Shown: piece by piece, positions 1-5,576 of the stretch
How the letters are laid out: every line of letters begins with the position of its first letter
Numbering within the stretch: position 1 is the stretch's first letter
From: an uncultured Saprospiraceae bacterium
GTDB taxonomy: Bacteria; Bacteroidota; Bacteroidia; Chitinophagales; Saprospiraceae
DNA length: 12,306 nucleotides
Direction: 5' to 3'
NCBI GenBank assembly: GCA_937921525.1
Contig: CAKZUM010000298.1
Location: 1-12,306, forward strand
Translations under genes and position numbers: made by a program
Notes under the pieces: generated by a model
The model's input: the letters and a program-made list of their open reading frames with translations, nothing else
What the model was told of the DNA's origin: nothing
The model's database searches: none

Positions 1-2
1 GC

Positions 3-1766
3 GGCGAAGGAGCGATGGATGCAGCCAATATCCTAAAGCCTGCCTTGGCAAGAGGCGAGTTGCGATCTATAGGCGCGACGACCTTGAAGGAATACCAAAA
101 GTATTTTGAAAAAGACAAGGCTTTAGAACGACGATTTCAAACTGTTCTAGTGGATGAACCGGGAGAAGAAGATGCAGTATCTATTCTCAGAGGCTTAAAG
201 GAACGGTATGAAACACACCATAAAATAAATATTAAAGATGAGGCCATTATTGCCTCTGTCCAGCTCTCTAACCGCTACATCACGGATCGATTCCTACCAG
301 ATAAGGCGATTGATTTGATTGATGAAGCGGCTGCAAGACTACGCTTAGAAATGAATTCTATGCCAGAGGAATTGGATGAAATCGAAAGAAAGATTCGCCA
401 CTTGGAAATTGAGCGAGAGGCAATGAAGCGAGAGAATGATACGACTAAGATTGAGCAGTTAAACGAAAGCATTGCCAATATGGAAGAGCAACGCAACCAG
501 TTTAAAGCTAAGTGGGAAAGTGAGCGAGGAGTCGTATTAGGTATTCAGAAAGCAAAGGAACAAATAGAGCAGTTAAAGTTGGAGGCAAAGCGATTAGAGC
601 GAGAAGGTAACTTTAGTGAGGTAGCAGAAATCACCTATGGCAAGATTCCAGCTGCACAAGAAGAATACGAACAATTCCAAAAACAATTAGCCACCCTTCA
701 AGCAGAAGGCAAGCGAATTGTAAAAGAGGAAGTAGGCGCAGAAGATATTGCAGAGATAGTTGCTAAATGGACAGGTATTCCAGTAACAAAAATGTTACAG
801 AGTGAACGAGAAAAATTACTTCATCTAGAGGAGGAATTAGGCAAAAGAGTAGTAGGGCAGGAGGTCGCTATTGAAGCGATTGCAGATGCTATACGAAGAA
901 ATAGAACGGGTTTATCAGATGGTAAACGACCAATCGGTTCTTTCTTATTCTTAGGGACAACAGGTGTCGGAAAAACAGAATTGGCTAAGGCCTTAGCAGA
1001 ATTCTTGTTTGATGACGAAAATATGTTGACCCGTATAGATATGTCCGAATATCAAGAACGACACGCGGTCTCTCGCCTTGTGGGCGCACCTCCTGGGTAT
1101 GTGGGCTATGATGAAGGTGGGCAATTAACTGAGGCTGTTCGTAGAAAACCGTACTCTGTAATTTTACTCGATGAAATAGAAAAGGCACATCCTGATGTGT
1201 TTAATATCTTACTACAAGTATTAGATGATGGCCGATTAACAGATAACAAAGGACGTGTAGCAAATTTCAAAAATTCCATCATTATCATGACTTCCAATAT
1301 GGGAGCGGATGTTATCCAAGATAACTTCGCTCGACTAGATGAAAATAATCGGGAGGAAATTTTTGAAAAGACAGAAGCGATGGTTTTCGATGTATTAAAG
1401 CAATCACTACGTCCAGAATTTATCAATAGAATTGATGAAGTCGTGATGTTCCAGCCACTAACTGCTGGCAATATCCGAAGTATTGTCGAACTGCAATTAA
1501 AAGGTTTAGAGCAGGTTTTATCAAATCAAGAGATTCAATTATCTGCTACCCCACAAGCAATCGACTTTATAGCAGATGCAGGATTTGATCCACAATTTGG
1601 GGCAAGACCTGTTAAGCGAGTCATTCAAAAGAAGGTGTTGAATGCTTTATCTAAAGCTATTCTTAAGCGAGAAATTGCACCCAATTCCAAAGTAATGTTG
1701 GATGCCTTCGATGATAAATTAGTGTTTAGGAGTCCTACGGAGAAAGAGGAGAAGGCGGCTGCATGA
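3..1766 (+). CDS. clpB: ClpB disaggregase, C-terminal two thirds (5' end outside window)
   Basis: Hsp100 AAA+ disaggregase that threads aggregated protein through a hexameric pore in the cytoplasm together with DnaK/DnaJ/GrpE. The frame is open to the left edge; the first in-window Met lies in the conserved GAMDAANILKPAL segment and is internal. About 290 N-terminal residues (N-domain and NBD1 Walker A/B) are missing by comparison with the 857-aa E. coli protein. Counting from that Met: end of NBD1 with the arginine-finger segment ALERRFQ, a charged coiled-coil M-domain (about 113-235) with YGKIPAAQ, the AKWTGIPV linker (W252), NBD2 Walker A GTTGVGKT (314-321), Walker B VILLDE (382-387), FINRIDE, and sensor-2 GARPVKR. 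The P-loop second residue is Thr where E. coli has Pro, which I recall as usual in this phylum. The protein ends in a Glu/Lys/Ala tail. A strong hairpin starts 24 nt after the stop. Confidence 0.97.
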   Translation, partial: GEGAMDAANILKPALARGELRSIGATTLKEYQKYFEKDKALERRFQTVLVDEPGEEDAVSILRGLKERYETHHKINIKDEAIIASVQLSNRYITDRFLPDKAIDLIDEAAARLRLEMNSMPEELDEIERKIRHLEIEREAMKRENDTTKIEQLNESIANMEEQRNQFKAKWESERGVVLGIQKAKEQIEQLKLEAKRLEREGNFSEVAEITYGKIPAAQEEYEQFQKQLATLQAEGKRIVKEEVGAEDIAEIVAKWTGIPVTKMLQSEREKLLHLEEELGKRVVGQEVAIEAIADAIRRNRTGLSDGKRPIGSFLFLGTTGVGKTELAKALAEFLFDDENMLTRIDMSEYQERHAVSRLVGAPPGYVGYDEGGQLTEAVRRKPYSVILLDEIEKAHPDVFNILLQVLDDGRLTDNKGRVANFKNSIIIMTSNMGADVIQDNFARLDENNREEIFEKTEAMVFDVLKQSLRPEFINRIDEVVMFQPLTAGNIRSIVELQLKGLEQVLSNQEIQLSATPQAIDFIADAGFDPQFGARPVKRVIQKKVLNALSKAILKREIAPNSKVMLDAFDDKLVFRSPTEKEEKAAA

Positions 1767-1789
1767 TAGGATCAGAATTTTCGGGATTA

Positions 1790-1841
1790 TAGAATTTTCA
1801 GAATTTTGCAAAGCGGCTTTAGCAGAATTCTGAAAATTCTA
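1790..1841. terminator. Long hairpin after clpB, possible bidirectional terminator
   Basis: Arms 1790-1805 (TAGAATTTTCAGAATT) and 1826-1841 are perfect reverse complements. The stem continues inward through a G-U pair to 1809/1822 and, past a bulged A at 1821, through AAAG/CTTT to a CGG loop, giving about 24 pairs. It sits in the gap between convergent genes, 24 nt past the clpB stop. No T-tract follows on either strand, so intrinsic termination is uncertain; it could equally be a 3'-end stabilising hairpin. Confidence 0.55.
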
Positions 1842-1842
1842 A

Positions 1843-1978
1843 GATTCAGAAATTATACTCAAGTCACATCAGAAAATTCTGCAAATTCTAAGATTCTGCA
1901 AATTCTGATTCAGAAATTATACTCAAGTCACACTAGCAAATTCTGAAAATTTTACAATTCTGCAAATTCTGATTCAGA
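1843..1978. repeat. 64-bp-period tandem repeat between convergent genes
   Basis: A 26-bp block (GATTCAGAAATTATACTCAA plus GTCACA) is identical at 1843-1868 and 1907-1932, and its first 8 bases recur at 1971-1978, so the period is exactly 64. The rest of each unit is made of variations on AAATTCTG, and both full units end in the same CTGCAAATTCT. The third, truncated copy overlaps the methyltransferase stop codon. Together with the hairpin at 1790-1841 this fills the whole 207-bp gap. Confidence 0.85.
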
Positions 1979-2879
1979 CACGCTTCAAAATATAAATAGG
2001 CGAAGTACTCTTACCCGGATCAACATAACTCTTCAACAAAGAAATAGCGCCAATAACGCCACCAGAAATAAGAGCCAACCGATTCCCTCTATATTGCTCA
2101 CTCAACAAAGAATTATAAAAAGGATCAAGTGGCAATCGCTTTTGACCGACCACTTTAAATCCAGTTTTTTCTGCTAACTGACCAATCGTTTTTGGCGTAA
2201 AATGCCAAAGATGGCGTGGCACATCATAAGCCGCCCAATGTTTTTTATAATGCGTTGCATCATAAGAAGCATGGTTTGGAACTGCGATTAATACCGTTCC
2301 ATCTTCCGCCAATTGCGCCGCAATACTTTCCATATAACCCGTCAAATCATGTAGGTGTTCTAGCACATGCCATAGCGTAACCACATCCACTTTTTCTTTC
2401 AATTCTTGATTTAGAAAAGTAGTAGGTGCTTCTACTTGAATACCAAATTTATCTTTAGTCGCTTTTCTCGCATCTGGATCAATTTCTACGCCTGTTACGC
2501 TGTAGCCATTCTGGTTCATATGATCCAGAAAGTAACCTGTTCCACTACCTATATCCAATAATCGTTTCCCATTTGTCAAGGATTGAATCAACTTTCGTTT
2601 CTTATTCAACATCAAATCTCTGGCGGTATGGTAGAGCTTATTGACTACGCCTTCTTTCGTATCACTATGGGAGATATACACATCACTTTGGTAATAAGGC
2701 GCAATGGTCTCTGGCGTAGGAATAGCTTGAGTGAAGCGAAAACTACAAGCTTGACAATCATAGATATTAAATGCCTCCTTGGATATAGAATAATCCTCCG
2801 TAGCTAAAGATAATTGAATATCGGTAGAATCACATAAGGGACATTGCTGGTAGTTGATATGTTTAGTCGCTATTTTCAT
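1974..2879 (-). CDS. Class I SAM-dependent methyltransferase with N-terminal zinc-ribbon-like Cys pairs
   Basis: A 301-aa cytoplasmic methyltransferase of the Methyltransf_23 type. Seen directly: two cysteine pairs at the N-terminus (CPLC 13-16, CQAC 42-45) that probably bind zinc; SAM-binding motif I LLDIGSGTGYF (107-117, with DIGSGTG at 109-115); the acidic loop VEID (131-134) expected to hold the ribose; and the post-II motif LWHVLEHL (168-175), where the His-x-x-x-Glu-His pattern is typical of UbiE/Coq5-like and sugar-modifying enzymes. DVPRHLWHFT is characteristic of this subfamily, which often sits near glycosyltransferase genes and is thought to act in surface polysaccharide or lipid modification. 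No such genes are seen here, so the substrate is unknown. The start ATG has no clear Shine-Dalgarno; its leader carries two small hairpins. The stop lies inside a copy of the 64-bp repeat. Confidence 0.88.
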   Translation of the reverse strand: MKIATKHINYQQCPLCDSTDIQLSLATEDYSISKEAFNIYDCQACSFRFTQAIPTPETIAPYYQSDVYISHSDTKEGVVNKLYHTARDLMLNKKRKLIQSLTNGKRLLDIGSGTGYFLDHMNQNGYSVTGVEIDPDARKATKDKFGIQVEAPTTFLNQELKEKVDVVTLWHVLEHLHDLTGYMESIAAQLAEDGTVLIAVPNHASYDATHYKKHWAAYDVPRHLWHFTPKTIGQLAEKTGFKVVGQKRLPLDPFYNSLLSEQYRGNRLALISGGVIGAISLLKSYVDPGKSTSPIYILKRV

Positions 2880-2901
2880 TGTTAGTTATGGACTGTTTTT
2901 T

Positions 2902-2948
2902 CCTCGGATTTCATCCGAGGTTATTTTTGTTCAACCACTCCGTGGTTG
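2902..2948. promoter_or_regulatory. Pair of small perfect hairpins in the methyltransferase leader
   Basis: Hairpin 1 is CCTCGGAT (2902-2909) with ATCCGAGG (2913-2920) and a 3-nt loop. Hairpin 2 is CAACCAC (2932-2938) with GTGGTTG (2942-2948) and a 3-nt loop. On the plus strand each is followed by a T-rich stretch (TTATTTTTG; GGTTTTTCTG), so they look like terminators for plus-strand transcripts. On the minus strand they lie 23-69 nt upstream of the methyltransferase ATG, inside its likely 5' leader. A poor candidate -7 element for that gene (TATATTTTG, minus strand, 2979-2987) lies just upstream. Confidence 0.5.
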
Positions 2949-3048
2949 GTGGTTTTTCTGTACTTCTGTAAACGGACCCAAAATATAAATATTTTTTATT
3001 AGATACGCTAGAAAAGACTAGAGGTTGTCTCCTTTTAGAAGAGTAACA

Positions 3049-3138
3049 CAGAATTCATTCTGAGAGACTATCGAGCGCAGCGCAGATAATAAATAGGCTA
3101 TCTACGCTTCGCTTGATAGTCGTCCAGAATGAATTCTG
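3049..3138. repeat. 90-nt imperfect palindrome (40-position stem)
   Basis: Bases 3049-3088 pair with 3099-3138 with four mismatches and two G-T pairs around a 10-nt loop. The outer ends CAGAATTCATTCTG (3049-3062) and CAGAATGAATTCTG (3125-3138) are each near-palindromes themselves. The inner arm on the right contains CGCTTCGCT, the complement of the AGCGAAGCG motif that recurs at 4402-4433. It lies beyond the terminator of the lipoprotein gene and upstream of the methyltransferase gene. I see no coding capacity. Confidence 0.8.
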
Positions 3139-3144
3139 GGCTAC

Positions 3145-3174
3145 AAAAAAGCCTCTCATCTTTCGATAAGAGGC
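3145..3174 (-). terminator. Rho-independent terminator of the head-GIN lipoprotein gene
   Basis: Read on the minus strand, GCCTCTTATC-GAAA-GATGAGAGGC forms a 10-position stem with one mismatch and a GNRA-like tetraloop, immediately followed by TTTTTT (3150-3145). This is the standard intrinsic terminator layout. It lies about 170 nt after the stop of the minus-strand gene ending at 3348, which is the only transcript expected to reach it. Confidence 0.8.
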
Positions 3175-3233
3175 CAAGGAGGTTTTACAAATTAAATATA
3201 GATTGTTGACAGTTGGGTGATGTTGTTTTTTTG

Positions 3234-3342
3234 AGAATAGAGAAGCGAGAGCAGAGAGCAGAGACTGATTTCGTTGAAGAACGAAATTTCATCGTTTGCA
3301 ACCGCATCAAGTCTCTATTCTCTCATCTCTGCTCTCTATTCT
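3234..3342. repeat. 109-nt palindromic element of purine-rich words with a central hairpin
   Basis: Left arm 3234-3266 and right arm 3310-3342 are inverted repeats (26 of 33 positions match). They are built from repeated words such as AGAATAGAG and AGAGCAGAG on the left and their complements on the right. In the middle, ATTTCGTT (3268-3275) and AACGAAAT (3280-3287) form a perfect 8-bp hairpin with loop GAAG. The element starts 5 nt after the stop of the minus-strand lipoprotein gene, so it would lie in that mRNA's 3' UTR before the terminator at 3145-3174. Confidence 0.75.
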
Positions 3343-3347
3343 AAGAC

Positions 3348-4100
3348 TTAATTAGCATTAAACACCTTCCCAGAACCATTAGTAGACACCTGCATATCAG
3401 GATTTCCTTTATAATACACATCTCCACTACCTTTAATATCTATCCCTAAGAAGTCAGAAACAGCTACTTGAAAATCTCCGCTACCATCCACATCTATTTG
3501 CGCATCTCTAGCCAATAAACCAAATGCTTGGACATCGCCGCTGCCATCTATTTCAAAGTCAAGCGTAGTCGTGACCCCTTCTAATTCCACTTTTCCTGAG
3601 CCAGAATTTCGGCCATTCACTTGATCCGCTTCTACCGATAGGATAATATCACCAGAGCCATTATTCTCAATATCTAAAATATCGATTCTAAGAATATCCT
3701 CTGATCTGATTTTACCAGAACCACTATTAGCAATATAATTAATAGTTGGCAGCGTGATATATATTCTCAACACATCGCTATCGTCTACACAGTCATCAAA
3801 TTCAATTTCCCAAACATCATTTCTAACAGAAGTTTCTAACTCTTCAATAATATTTTCTTGGCCTTTAACGACTACCTCTTGTTCGTCTCCCTGTGTAATG
3901 TAGACCTGTGCATCGGTGCGTAATTTAATACCTGTAAAATCAGCAAGAACAATTTCTTCGGTAGTAGTACCACCAAAACCTTCTTCACATCTAGAGAAGT
4001 TTCGATCATCTTCTCCGAATCCGCCATCAAAATCGAAGTAACAAGATTGCATAGTGGTAAGTAGTACAGCTGCGATTAGAATACGATTTACATACTTCAT
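3348..4100 (-). CDS. Head-GIN-domain (DUF2807-type) putative lipoprotein
   Basis: A 250-aa exported protein. Residues 1-20 form a signal peptide with a relaxed lipobox ending MQSC (C20), so it is probably a lipoprotein. The acidic stretch just after the Cys (YFDFDGGFGEDD) may favour surface display in Bacteroidota, which is inference. The mature part starts with a beta-rich segment (about 50-120, DFTGIKLRTDAQVYITQG), typical of the 'putative auto-transporter adhesin, head GIN domain' family. Then come seven Gly-Ser-Gly turns at 127, 148, 167, 186, 206, 224 and 242, spaced 18-21 residues, fitting the rungs of a right-handed beta-helix. Two lone cysteines (C38, C104) could form a disulfide. The molecular function of the family is not established; cell-surface or adhesin roles are proposed. 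The gene stands alone, with a palindrome and an intrinsic terminator downstream. Confidence 0.88.
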   Translation of the reverse strand: MKYVNRILIAAVLLTTMQSCYFDFDGGFGEDDRNFSRCEEGFGGTTTEEIVLADFTGIKLRTDAQVYITQGDEQEVVVKGQENIIEELETSVRNDVWEIEFDDCVDDSDVLRIYITLPTINYIANSGSGKIRSEDILRIDILDIENNGSGDIILSVEADQVNGRNSGSGKVELEGVTTTLDFEIDGSGDVQAFGLLARDAQIDVDGSGDFQVAVSDFLGIDIKGSGDVYYKGNPDMQVSTNGSGKVFNAN

Positions 4101-4135
4101 AATATATTGTATTTTTTGGTGAAAACGTACTTAAT

Positions 4136-4180
4136 AAAAGTCAGATGGTGCTCCATGATTGTAGGAGGAATCTGACTTTT
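4136..4180. other. Hairpin in the divergent lipoprotein/hbd gap
   Basis: AAAAGTCAGAT (4136-4146) and ATCTGACTTTT (4170-4180) are perfect 11-bp inverted repeats around a 23-nt loop. The right arm ends in TTTT followed by AAAAAA, so either strand has an A-stem-T layout. It is 36 nt upstream of the lipoprotein start codon, and hence in its promoter or leader. The GTCAGAT/ATCTGAC word is the same one that builds the repeats at 4319-4445. Confidence 0.5.
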
Positions 4181-4224
4181 AAAAAATACGTATTGGATGA
4201 TTTCTTATGGATAAGATGATGCAT

Positions 4225-4262
4225 CTTTCCAATTACCCCTATTAATGGAAGGATTTTTTTTT
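4225..4262 (+). terminator. Plus-strand terminator-like hairpin with no upstream plus-strand gene
   Basis: CTTTCCA (4225-4231) can pair with TGGAAGG (4246-4252; one G-U) and is followed by A and then nine T residues (4254-4262). This is an intrinsic-terminator layout on the plus strand, but no plus-strand gene lies between here and clpB. It might end a small RNA from the 4101-4225 region, act as a leader attenuator for the downstream gene, or be chance in AT-rich DNA. Confidence 0.35.
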
Positions 4263-4292
4263 AGAATACTGCTACGATTCCTTTAAAATCGG

Positions 4293-4300
4293 CATCTTTG
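4293..4300 (+). promoter_or_regulatory. Weak candidate -7 element for hbd
   Basis: CATCTTTG followed by CAC matches the Bacteroidetes -7 consensus TAnnTTTG except for C in place of the first T. No TTTG is present about 20 nt upstream. If used, transcription would start near 4307 and give a leader of about 150 nt that contains the tandem repeat at 4396-4441. Confidence 0.2.
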
Positions 4301-4318
4301 CACTCGATTTGGCAGAAG

Positions 4319-4445
4319 TAGAAGTCAGATATATGGCGTGGGCAACATCATACTTCTGATTTCTGAGCTCTCTTCATGCTGCCTCTTATTTGGAATCTGA
4401 CAGCGAAGCGATCTGACTTCTGACAGCGAAGCGATCTGACTTCTA
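4319..4445. repeat. Palindromic region with a perfect 2 x 23-bp tandem repeat upstream of hbd
   Basis: The 23-bp unit (TCTGACAGCGAAGCGATCTG plus ACT) is repeated exactly at 4396-4418 and 4419-4441, and a third copy begins at 4442. The outer ends TAGAAGTCAGAT (4319-4330) and ATCTGACTTCTA (4434-4445) are perfect 12-bp inverted repeats. Between them are further variants such as ACTTCTGATTTCTGAG (4352-4367). The element stops 13 nt before the hbd ATG, so it would sit in the leader or over the translation start region. Confidence 0.85.
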
Positions 4446-4458
4446 AAAAATATTAAAT

Positions 4459-5346
4459 ATGAAAGAAATAGCAGTAATTGGTGCAGGTACAATGGGTAAC
4501 GGGATTGCACATGTATTTGCGATGAAAGGATATAAGGTTGCTTTAATTGATATTGCAGAAAGTGCCTTAGAAAAAGCAATGGCAACCATAGAAAAGAATC
4601 TGGATAGAATGGTGCGGAAAGAAAGAATTACAGAAGGTGACAAATTAACGACGCTAGCAGGTATCACGACCTATACAGACATGAAGCAAGGGGTAGCAGG
4701 AAGAGATTTAATTATAGAGGCAGCTACTGAAAATATAGATCTAAAACTAAAAATCTTTAAGAATTTAGATGAATTAGCAGCACCAAATGCTATTTTAGCA
4801 ACGAATACTTCTTCAATTTCTATTACAAAAATTGCAGCGGCTACGCAGCGACCTGATAAGGTGATTGGAATGCACTTTTTCAATCCTGTACCTGTGATGA
4901 AGTTAGTAGAAGTAATCAATGGCTACGCTACTGATCCACAAGTGACGGCAGAGATCATGGACATGTCAAAAGGCTTAGGCAAAGTACCTGTAGAGGTAAA
5001 AGATTATCCTGGCTTTGCGGCTAATCGGATATTAATGCCTATGTTGAATGAAGCTTTCTATACCTTATATGAGGGCGTATCAGGGGTACAAGAAATTGAT
5101 ACGGTGATGAAGCTAGGCATGGGGCATCCAATGGGACCTTTGCAATTAGCGGATTTTGTGGGTTTAGATGTTTGCCTAGCTATTTTAGAGGTGCTACATA
5201 AAGGCTTTGGCAATCCTAAATATGCTGCTTGTCCGTTATTAGTTAATATGGTGACTGCTGGTAAATTGGGTAGAAAATCTGGAGAAGGTTTTTATGATTA
5301 TAGTGCTAAAGGCAAAGATTTAGTTGTTGCTCAACAGTTTGCGTAA
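4459..5346 (+). CDS. hbd: 3-hydroxybutyryl-CoA dehydrogenase (NAD-dependent)
   Basis: A 295-aa cytoplasmic enzyme that interconverts 3-hydroxyacyl-CoA (typically C4) and 3-oxoacyl-CoA with NAD(H), in fatty-acid or amino-acid breakdown or in butyrate/PHB-type metabolism. Seen directly: Rossmann motif GAGTMG (8-13) right at the N-terminus; Asp31 at the end of the second strand, pointing to NAD rather than NADP; S118 in NTSSISIT; the catalytic His-Glu pair H139 (HFFNP) and E151; N189 in PGFAANRIL; and the C-terminal helical domain with GHPMGPLQLADFVGLD. These match the Ser/His/Asn active site of clostridial Hbd. The length is normal for the stand-alone enzyme (about 280-295 aa); there is no fused hydratase. 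PaaH or FadB2 are alternative names that the sequence alone cannot exclude. No thiolase or crotonase gene is adjacent. The start is the first ATG after an A-rich leader without Shine-Dalgarno. Confidence 0.95.
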   Translation: MKEIAVIGAGTMGNGIAHVFAMKGYKVALIDIAESALEKAMATIEKNLDRMVRKERITEGDKLTTLAGITTYTDMKQGVAGRDLIIEAATENIDLKLKIFKNLDELAAPNAILATNTSSISITKIAAATQRPDKVIGMHFFNPVPVMKLVEVINGYATDPQVTAEIMDMSKGLGKVPVEVKDYPGFAANRILMPMLNEAFYTLYEGVSGVQEIDTVMKLGMGHPMGPLQLADFVGLDVCLAILEVLHKGFGNPKYAACPLLVNMVTAGKLGRKSGEGFYDYSAKGKDLVVAQQFA

Positions 5347-5404
5347 AACGATTTTTAATAGGCAGATGCCTACTAACTTTATATGAGTATTCGGGCTGTG
5401 TGGG

Positions 5405-5500
5405 TAAAATCATACATCATAAATCTTATATCATACATCATAAATCAGTTTGATTAACAGATTGACGATATATGATTTCTGATATAAGATGTATGATTTA
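5405..5500. repeat. 96-nt imperfect palindrome between hbd and purM
   Basis: AAATCATACATC (5407-5418) pairs perfectly with 5488-5499. TTATATCA (5426-5433) pairs with 5480-5487, and AAATCA (5442-5447) with 5473-5478. The left arm is longer because it holds a 17-bp direct repeat, ATCATACATCATAAATC, at 5409-5425 and 5430-5446 (period 21). The loop is about 25 nt. The element ends 76 nt before the purM ATG. The remaining sequence of this 230-bp gap shows only a 6-bp hairpin, TAGGCA/TGCCTA (5359-5372), shortly after the hbd stop. Confidence 0.8.
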
Positions 5501-5576
5501 CAGCGCCAAGCCATCCCAATTCCAACAGGAACGAATCAGTAAAAGTCCAATAAAAAATAAATCATTCCATTAAAAC

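Noticed and set aside
1106..1471. 121-codon open frame antisense to clpB
   Set aside because: It is a shadow of a strongly conserved AAA+ domain, has no family-like motif and no start context; the same applies to the other antisense frames inside clpB, hbd, purM and the TlpA-like gene.
1843..1978. Possible CRISPR array
   Set aside because: Only two full units, period 64, and the sequence between the conserved blocks is itself a degenerate repeat of AAATTCTG rather than unique spacers; no cas genes are present.
4325..4585. 86-codon minus-strand frame over the 4319-4445 repeat
   Set aside because: Its C-terminal half is made from the repeat words and its start lies antisense inside hbd; composition is that of a repeat, not of a protein.
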